From the NCBI GenBank assembly GCA_027021325.1, contig JALUUN010000609.1, positions 1 to 6,113 of the forward strand: DNA of 6,113 nucleotides, in the 5' to 3' direction. Positions 1 to 4,602 of this stretch are shown piece by piece. The stretch is from Planctomycetota bacterium. GTDB lineage: Bacteria > Planctomycetota > UBA1135. The notes beneath the pieces are model-generated. The model did no database searches. It was not told the origin of the DNA and saw nothing but the letters and a program-made list of their open reading frames with translations. The position numbers were made by a program, and so were the translations under genes. Position 1 is the stretch's first letter; the number at the start of each line of letters is the position of its first letter.

Positions 1-1676
1 CAGGTTCCATTGTCCTGGAGGCCGCCGTACACCCAGTAGTCGCGGGTGGAGTCCACCTCGACCTCGTAGAACTGGCCGATGGCGACGTGGTTCAAGTGAT
101 CCCAGTGCTCCATCCGGTCCCAGGTGACGTAGATGCCGCCGTCGTTGCCGAGGATCATGTGGCGGCCGTCCGAGGGATCGATCCACAGAGCGTGATGGTC
201 TACATGGACCTCACGGCCATGGCCGTCGGGGCTGAAGGTGTGGCCGCCGTCCTGGGAGCGGTAGAGCTGCACGCCACAGACGTAGACGTAGTTGTCGTCT
301 TGCGGGTCCACGCGGATCTCGCTGAAGTACATCGGCCGCGGGTTGAGGCTGTTCACCCGCGTCCAGGTGACACCACCGTCCTCGGAGCGGTACACGCCGC
401 CGAAGTCGCGGCCGTCGGGCCCCTGCTCGTCCTGGATGTTCTCCCGCTGGCCGCCCAGGCCGCCGTGGTAGGGGCCGGGACGCGGCCGGCCGAGCTCGTC
501 GGTTGCGTCCTCCTGGTTCTCCGGCCGATGGCCGAGGGTGACCTCGGCCTGGACCAGCTCCCGTTCGCGCGAGACGACGACCGGAACCGTCTCGCCGGCC
601 TTGCGGGTATGCAGGAACTTGCGGAGGTCGGACCGGGAAAGGAGCAGCTCGCCGCCGATCTGGACGACGATGTCGCCTTCCTGGAGACCGGCCTGGGCTG
701 CCGGACCGTCCTTTTCGACCGAGGTCAAGCGTGCGCCGACCTCGGCATCCTCGCTGTTGGCGCCGAGCCAGCCGGCGTCCTCGGGGATCTGAGTGATCTT
801 CTCGGACTCGACGATGGCATAGACCACCGAGGGATCGGCCTGGTACCAGTCGATGCCGATGCGTCCCATGCGTACCCGCGGCAGTCCCTCGGTGATGCGC
901 ACCCAGGTTCTGCCGCCGTCGATGCTGCGCCACAGGCCGCTGCCTTCACCCCACTTGACCGCCGGGTCGTTGGAGTCGTAGAGGTCACGGCGCCGCTCGT
1001 AGGTGGTGGCCAGGAGGATGTCCGGATCGGCCGGATGCATCTCGACCTCCAGGACGCCGGTGTTTTCATCCACGTACAGGACCTTTTCCCAGGTCCTGCC
1101 GCCGTCCGTGGTCTTGAACAGGCCGCGCTCCTCGTTCGGGCCCCACAGCCTTCCCAGGGCGCCGACGTAGACGATGTCGGGGTTCGTCGGATGGATGACG
1201 ATGGCGCCGATCTGGAAGGTCTCTTCGAGCCCCATGTGCTCCCAGGTCCTGCCGCCGTCGATGGACTTGTAGACGCCGTTGCCCCAGCTCACGGAGTTGC
1301 GCGGGTTCTCCTCTCCGGTGCCGACCCAGACGATGTCGGGATCGGAGGCCGAGACCGCGACGTCCCCGATGCTCGAGACCGCCTCGTGCTGGAACAGGTA
1401 CTCGAAGTCCACGCCGTTGTTCGTGGTCTTCAGGAGTCCTCCCGAGGCGGTGGCGACGTACCACAGGCAGGAGTCGCCGGGGAACACGGCGAGGTCGGTG
1501 ATGCGGCCGCCCATGTTCGCCGGGCCGATGGAGCGCCAGCCCAGGTCTTGAAGCCAGGACTCGGGCACCGGGGCGGGGGCCGGCGGTGAGGAAGCCCGGG
1601 GTTCTTCCTGGGCGGGCAGGGCGGCGGTCAGGCTCAGGGCCAGGGCGGAGAGGAGGGACAGGGCCGGTCGTCTCAT
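1..1676 (-). CDS. Secreted VPS10/sortilin-like Asp-box (BNR) beta-propeller protein with an inserted PDZ domain, C-terminus cut off
   Basis: The frame is open from ATG 1674-1676 to the left edge, giving 558 residues and no stop. The N-terminus is a Sec signal peptide: MRR, a hydrophobic run at residues 4-20, and likely cleavage near LPA-Q (22/23). A proline-rich linker follows, then a propeller starting WRSIGPANMGGR (47-58). Asp-boxes (S/T-x-D-G-G-x-T-W/F) lie at 138-145, 189-196, 251-258, 431-438 and 474-481. The visible part ends in the family-typical GGLQDNGT. Residues about 300-383 form a PDZ domain (carboxylate loop WLGA 303-306, then GPAAQAGLQEGDIV). Family members are often annotated 'glycosyl hydrolase, BNR repeat', but no sialidase catalytic set is visible here, so a binding role seems likelier; the ligand is unknown. 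Full family proteins are usually near 1000 residues, so roughly 400 or more are probably missing. The start is chosen from the signal peptide, since no Shine-Dalgarno is present. Confidence 0.92.
   Translation of the reverse strand, partial: MRRPALSLLSALALSLTAALPAQEEPRASSPPAPAPVPESWLQDLGWRSIGPANMGGRITDLAVFPGDSCLWYVATASGGLLKTTNNGVDFEYLFQHEAVSSIGDVAVSASDPDIVWVGTGEENPRNSVSWGNGVYKSIDGGRTWEHMGLEETFQIGAIVIHPTNPDIVYVGALGRLWGPNEERGLFKTTDGGRTWEKVLYVDENTGVLEVEMHPADPDILLATTYERRRDLYDSNDPAVKWGEGSGLWRSIDGGRTWVRITEGLPRVRMGRIGIDWYQADPSVVYAIVESEKITQIPEDAGWLGANSEDAEVGARLTSVEKDGPAAQAGLQEGDIVVQIGGELLLSRSDLRKFLHTRKAGETVPVVVSRERELVQAEVTLGHRPENQEDATDELGRPRPGPYHGGLGGQRENIQDEQGPDGRDFGGVYRSEDGGVTWTRVNSLNPRPMYFSEIRVDPQDDNYVYVCGVQLYRSQDGGHTFSPDGHGREVHVDHHALWIDPSDGRHMILGNDGGIYVTWDRMEHWDHLNHVAIGQFYEVEVDSTRDYWVYGGLQDNGT
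528..779 (-). other. PDZ domain inserted in the propeller (within the VPS10-like CDS)
   Basis: Residues about 300-383 of the VPS10-like protein read as a PDZ domain. They contain a WLGA peptide-binding loop, a VGARLTSVEKDGPAAQAGL segment matching the strand-loop-helix of bacterial HtrA/Tsp-type PDZ domains, EGDIVVQIGG, and a helix around SRSDLRKFL followed by a closing strand, VPVVVSRE. It lies after blade sequence ending VVYAIVESE (284-292) and before the blade restarting at FGGVYRSEDGG (425-435). From memory of the family, the usual connection here is only a short loop. PDZ domains commonly bind C-terminal peptides or unfolded segments, so this one may tether a partner or substrate on the outside of the cell. 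The partner is unknown. Confidence 0.8.
902..1259 (-). repeat. Three near-identical 19-nt copies encoding Asp-box cores
   Basis: The 19-mer beginning cccaggtcct (plus strand) occurs at 1088-1106 and 1241-1259 identically, and at 902-920 with a single t/c difference. On the coding strand each copy specifies the DGGRTW core of an Asp-box in the VPS10-like gene. Two further Asp-boxes near 365-385 and 233-257 are diverged in both DNA and protein. The similarity reflects repeated protein structure, probably with recent duplication or conversion between blades, and not a mobile or regulatory repeat. Confidence 0.75.
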
Positions 1677-1698
1677 GGGGAGGGGGAGGGAGGAAGGG
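1677..1698 (+). other. G-rich tract with G-quadruplex potential abutting a start codon
   Basis: The plus strand carries G-runs of 4, 5, 3, 2 and 3 separated by one or two A residues, so four runs of at least three G occur within 22 bases (1677-1680, 1682-1686, 1688-1690, 1696-1698). This meets the usual G3+N1-7 quadruplex pattern. It is immediately upstream of the ATG of the minus-strand VPS10-like gene. The quadruplex would form on that gene's template strand, and its mRNA leader would be almost pure C/U. The tract occupies the place where a Shine-Dalgarno sequence would be expected. Function is not shown. Confidence 0.5.
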
Positions 1699-1754
1699 CG
1701 GATGCAGGCCAGCGAGGCGGCACGGTCCAGCCTACGGCGGGAGCGGGCGGGAGT

Positions 1755-1760
1755 TAGCCT
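1755..1760 (+). promoter_or_regulatory. Possible -10 element (TAGCCT) for a leaderless enolase-family transcript
   Basis: TAGCCT fits the loose TAnnnT -10 pattern and ends 8 nt before the ATG at 1769, the spacing at which transcription would begin at or next to the start codon. The same stretch has no useful Shine-Dalgarno: the only candidate, GGGAG at 1749-1753, lies 15 nt from the ATG, which is too far. No -35 hexamer is convincing. This is a weak, pattern-only call. The rest of the 1677-1768 intergenic region must also hold the promoter of the divergent VPS10-like gene, which I cannot place. Confidence 0.22.
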
Positions 1761-1768
1761 GGGTTGCC

Positions 1769-2917
1769 ATGGAGATCCACCGCATCCTCGCCTGGCAGCT
1801 GGACCTGCCCCTCCGCGAAGGAAGCTACCGCTGGGCCCGGGGGCGGTCGGTGCAGGTCTTCGACAGCACGGTGGTTGCGGTCGAGACCCGTGACGGTCTC
1901 ACTGGCTGGGGCGAGTGCTGTCCCCTGGGTCCGGCCTACCTGCCGAGCTACGCCGCCGGCGTCCGCGCCGGCCTCGCAGAGATCGCGCCGGCTCTTCTCG
2001 GCCTCGATCCCCGGTCCCTGGGCGTGGTGGAGGAGCGCATGGACGCAGCCCTTCAGGGCCACCCCTATGTGAAGTCGGCTCTGGACATGGCCTGCTGGGA
2101 TCTCCTCGGCAAGGCTGCGGGGCTGCCGGTCTGCCAGCTCCTCGGCGGTGCCCGCGGCGACTCCGTTCTCCTCTACCGGGCCATCAGCCAGGAGGAGCCC
2201 GAGACCATGGCGCGCAAGGTGGCCGGCTACCGCGCCGAAGGCTACCGCCGTTTCCAGCTCAAGGTAGGGGGCGAGGTTGAGACGGACATCGCGCGCATTC
2301 GCGCGGTCGCCGAGGTCCTGGAGCCGGGGGACGTGCTCGTCGCCGACGCAAACACCGGCTGGCTGCCCCACGAGGCCCTGCGCGTGGCCCGGGCCGTTGC
2401 CGGCCTGGACGTCTATCTGGAGCAGCCCTGCCGCAGCTACGAGGCGTGCCTGGCGGTGCGCGAGCACGTGGACCTTCCTTTCGTCCTCGACGAGTCCATT
2501 CAGGGCCTGGACAGCCTCCTGCGAGCCCTGGGCGACCGGGCGATGGACGTCGCAAACCTCAAGATCAGCAAGCTGGGCGGTCTGAGCCGGACGGCGCGGG
2601 CGCGGGATCTGTGTGCCGGGCGCGGCATCGCCATGACCCTCGAGGACAGCTGGGGCGGGGATCTTGTGACCGCGGCCATCGCCCACCTGTCCCACTCGAC
2701 GCCGGAAGCCCTGCGTTTCAGCGCCACCGACTTCAATTCCTATGGGACCAGGACTTACGCCGAGGGGGCCCCGCGCCGGGAGGAGGGCCGGATGCGGGCC
2801 TCCTCTGAGCCGGGCCTGGGCGCGGAACCGCGCCGCGCGGAACTCGGAGAGCCCTGCCTGGAGGTCTGGGAGGGAGGGCGGCGCTTCCGGCCTCCGGAGG
2901 CCCGTTCCGGGGTGTAG
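1769..2917 (+). CDS. Enolase-superfamily enzyme, MLE subgroup; probable cis-3-hydroxy-L-proline dehydratase-like
   Basis: A complete cytoplasmic enzyme of 382 residues, the normal length for the superfamily. Residues 1 to about 125 are the alpha/beta capping domain (SALDMACWDLLGK at 103-115), and about 130-330 are the barrel. Metal ligands are D193 (ADAN), E218 (LEQP) and D241 (DES). The catalytic lysines are K165 (QLK) and K265 (LKISK). The usual KxK motif reads QxK, keeping the second, catalytic lysine. The barrel end reads LEDSWGGD (291-298), unlike the DxD of dipeptide epimerases. The YRAISQ and WGGD-x-VTAAIAHL signatures best recall cis-3-hydroxy-L-proline dehydratases and hydroxyproline-betaine epimerases; this is recognition from memory, and exact substrate is inference. 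Reactions in this subgroup abstract a proton alpha to a carboxylate held by Mg2+. The ATG at 1769 is preferred because homology starts there and upstream in-frame codons run into the divergent gene. Confidence 0.93.
   Translation: MEIHRILAWQLDLPLREGSYRWARGRSVQVFDSTVVAVETRDGLTGWGECCPLGPAYLPSYAAGVRAGLAEIAPALLGLDPRSLGVVEERMDAALQGHPYVKSALDMACWDLLGKAAGLPVCQLLGGARGDSVLLYRAISQEEPETMARKVAGYRAEGYRRFQLKVGGEVETDIARIRAVAEVLEPGDVLVADANTGWLPHEALRVARAVAGLDVYLEQPCRSYEACLAVREHVDLPFVLDESIQGLDSLLRALGDRAMDVANLKISKLGGLSRTARARDLCAGRGIAMTLEDSWGGDLVTAAIAHLSHSTPEALRFSATDFNSYGTRTYAEGAPRREEGRMRASSEPGLGAEPRRAELGEPCLEVWEGGRRFRPPEARSGV
2889..2902. repeat. 14-bp perfect palindrome at the end of the enolase-family gene
   Basis: GGCCTCCGGAGGCC is an exact inverted repeat lying inside the last codons of the enolase-family gene, 12 bp before its stop. 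In RNA it would fold as a 5-bp G/C stem with a CCGG loop. No U-run follows, so it is not a standard intrinsic terminator. It could weaken read-through, be an operator for the next gene, or be chance in G/C-rich DNA. Confidence 0.4.
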
Positions 2918-2943
2918 AATCCACCGAGAGTCCGTCCGCGGAC
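2915..2943 (+). promoter_or_regulatory. Possible promoter/operator of the FG-GAP-like gene
   Basis: TAGAAT at 2915-2920 is one base from the consensus -10 TATAAT and is one of few A/T-rich hexamers in the area; it overlaps the stop codon of the preceding gene. A perfect 10-bp palindrome, GTCCGCGGAC, lies at 2934-2943, about where the first transcribed bases would be. No good -35 hexamer is present at 16-18 bp spacing (the region reads CTCCGG). The downstream gene starts at 2980. A weak call; the gene may instead be read through from the enolase-family gene. Confidence 0.25.
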
Positions 2944-2979
2944 CACGTCCCCTGTGTGACCGCTGCCTCCCCTCCCGCC

Positions 2980-4596
2980 ATGACTCCTCCCCGCCACCGT
3001 TTCGCTCCCGCCGCGGCCCTCTTCCTGGGCTTCTTTCCTGCGGCCCTGGCCGCCCAGGCTGTCTCCGAGAATCATACCCTGCACAAGCCGAGCCTCGAGG
3101 TGCTGGCTCAGTTCGGGGAAAGCCTGGACATCTCCGGCGACGTCGTGGTCCTGAGCACCGACCAGGACCAGAATCCTGTCGGCCTCGGCGAGGTCTACGT
3201 CTTCCGCTTCGACCCGGCCACCGACACGTGGAGCTTCGAGCAGCAATTGAACTATGACCCGGCGGTCGGCTGCGGCGGCACCTGCCACTTCGGGCATACG
3301 GTCTCGGTCTCGGGCGACCGCGTCGTCGTCGGCGTTCCCCATGACGAGCCTCTGGGCTTCTTCATGGCCGGCTCGACCTATGTCTTCCGCTACGACCCTC
3401 AACGAGGTGTATGGGATCAGGAAGCGCATCTCCTCAGTCCCTACAATGTGGAGGACTTCAACCACAACGGGCAGTCCAACGATATCGACGGGGACCTGCT
3501 GGTGACCGCAGCGAACCGCTGGAACGATCCGGCCCTGGGCATGGAGAACTGGGAAGGCGCGGCCTTCGTGTATCGCTTCGACGGCCAGACCTGGCAGCTC
3601 GAGGACATCCTTCATGCCAGCGACGGCGAGGAGAATGCCCGCTTCGGGATGCATGTCGCCGTCTCCGGCGACTGGATTGTCTGTGGTGCCCCGGCCCAGG
3701 ATTCGTCGTGGACCTACGTCTCCGACGGCAGCGCCAGCGGTGCCGCCTATCTCTACCACTACGACGCCATGACCGGGACCTGGACCGAAACCCAGAAGAT
3801 TCCCTTCCACGGCGTCAATGACATCACCCAGTTCGGCGTCCCGGTGGCTCTCCAGGACGACGTCCTCGTGATCGGAGCTCCGGTGAACGACTTGAACGGG
3901 CAGCCCCACGCCGGCGGCGCCCACGTGTACCGTCTGGATCCGGCCACCAACACCTGGAACTACGAGCAGTTCCTCGCTCCCTCCCTGGCCGATCAAGGCG
4001 AGGACTACGGGGCCTGGGTGGCCCTCGACGGCAGCCAGATCGCTGTCGCCGGCTGGATGGACTCCAGCCAGGCACTCCTGGCCGGCTCGGTGACTCTCTT
4101 CGAATACGACTTCCAGACCGGGGTCTGGAACGAGACCCGGGTCTTCACGGCTTCCGGCCTCCAGCCCTTCGACATGCTTGGCTGGGACGTGGCCCTGGAC
4201 GCCGGCCGGCTCGTGGCTGGCGCCCGCGGCACCGACGACGGCGGCGTCACGGACGCCGGTGTGGCCTACGTCTATCACGTGCCTCGTTTCTACGTGGACC
4301 CGGACCCGCTTCCCGCTGGCGGTTTCGCCACCGCGGAACTCTGGGACGCGCCGCCTTTCTCCGGAACCTTCCTGGCCGGCTCCATTGCCGGGCGTGGCTC
4401 CACCCCCGTTCCCTCCCTGAATGCCACGCTGGACCTCCAGAACCCGGTCCAGGTCGGCAGCCTTTCCATCACGAATCAGGTCGGCCGCGCCAGCTGGGAC
4501 TTCTTCGTGCCCGCCTCTCTCAGTGGTATGCCGGTCTGGTTCCAGGCCATCCAGGACGGCTGGACCTCCATGGTCATCGAGTCCTCCGTCCAGTAG
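2980..4596 (+). CDS. Secreted seven-repeat FG-GAP-like beta-propeller protein with C-terminal beta-rich domain
   Basis: A 538-residue protein with a Sec signal peptide (RHR, hydrophobic core 8-24, cleavage after ALA 24 or AQA 27). Seven repeats follow, each with an FG-like turn, a strand of the VSGDRVVVG type, and a closing GxxYVFRYD strand. The turns are near residues 45, 104, 160, 222, 285, 343 and 401, which fits one closed seven-bladed propeller of the integrin-alpha/FG-GAP type. Blade 3 holds a possible Ca2+ loop, DFNHNGQSND (159-168), with Asn at two usual Asp positions. Residues about 435-538 form a separate Gly/Pro-rich beta domain ending MPVWFQAIQDGW, a style seen at the end of many secreted planctomycete-like proteins. 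No enzyme motif is visible; surface binding or a structural role is inference. ATG 2980 is preferred over GTG 2956 because it gives a compact signal peptide. No Shine-Dalgarno; the leader is C-rich. Confidence 0.91.
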   Translation: MTPPRHRFAPAAALFLGFFPAALAAQAVSENHTLHKPSLEVLAQFGESLDISGDVVVLSTDQDQNPVGLGEVYVFRFDPATDTWSFEQQLNYDPAVGCGGTCHFGHTVSVSGDRVVVGVPHDEPLGFFMAGSTYVFRYDPQRGVWDQEAHLLSPYNVEDFNHNGQSNDIDGDLLVTAANRWNDPALGMENWEGAAFVYRFDGQTWQLEDILHASDGEENARFGMHVAVSGDWIVCGAPAQDSSWTYVSDGSASGAAYLYHYDAMTGTWTETQKIPFHGVNDITQFGVPVALQDDVLVIGAPVNDLNGQPHAGGAHVYRLDPATNTWNYEQFLAPSLADQGEDYGAWVALDGSQIAVAGWMDSSQALLAGSVTLFEYDFQTGVWNETRVFTASGLQPFDMLGWDVALDAGRLVAGARGTDDGGVTDAGVAYVYHVPRFYVDPDPLPAGGFATAELWDAPPFSGTFLAGSIAGRGSTPVPSLNATLDLQNPVQVGSLSITNQVGRASWDFFVPASLSGMPVWFQAIQDGWTSMVIESSVQ

Positions 4597-4602
4597 CAGG
4601 CC

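Noticed and set aside
87..1589. 500-codon open frame on the plus strand opposite the VPS10-like gene
   Set aside because: It is the codon-aligned antisense of the real gene. Stops there would need TTA, CTA or TCA sense codons, which this G/C-ending codon usage avoids. The translation is low-complexity V/A/D/G-rich with no domain.
1586..1768. 61-codon N-terminal extension of the enolase-family gene
   Set aside because: It would overlap the start of the divergent gene, is a G/R-rich low-complexity stretch, and superfamily homology begins at the ATG at 1769.
1754..2695. 313-codon open frame on the minus strand opposite the enolase-family gene
   Set aside because: Codon-aligned antisense of a gene whose catalytic residues and metal ligands are all present on the plus strand.
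2956..2979. GTG at 2956 as start of the FG-GAP-like gene
   Set aside because: It adds eight residues before a compact signal peptide that begins naturally at the ATG at 2980; no ribosome binding site favours it.
2755..4278. 507-codon open frame on the minus strand opposite the FG-GAP-like gene
   Set aside because: The same codon-aligned antisense artefact; the translation has no signal peptide or recognisable motif, while the plus-strand frame has a signal peptide and seven regular repeats.
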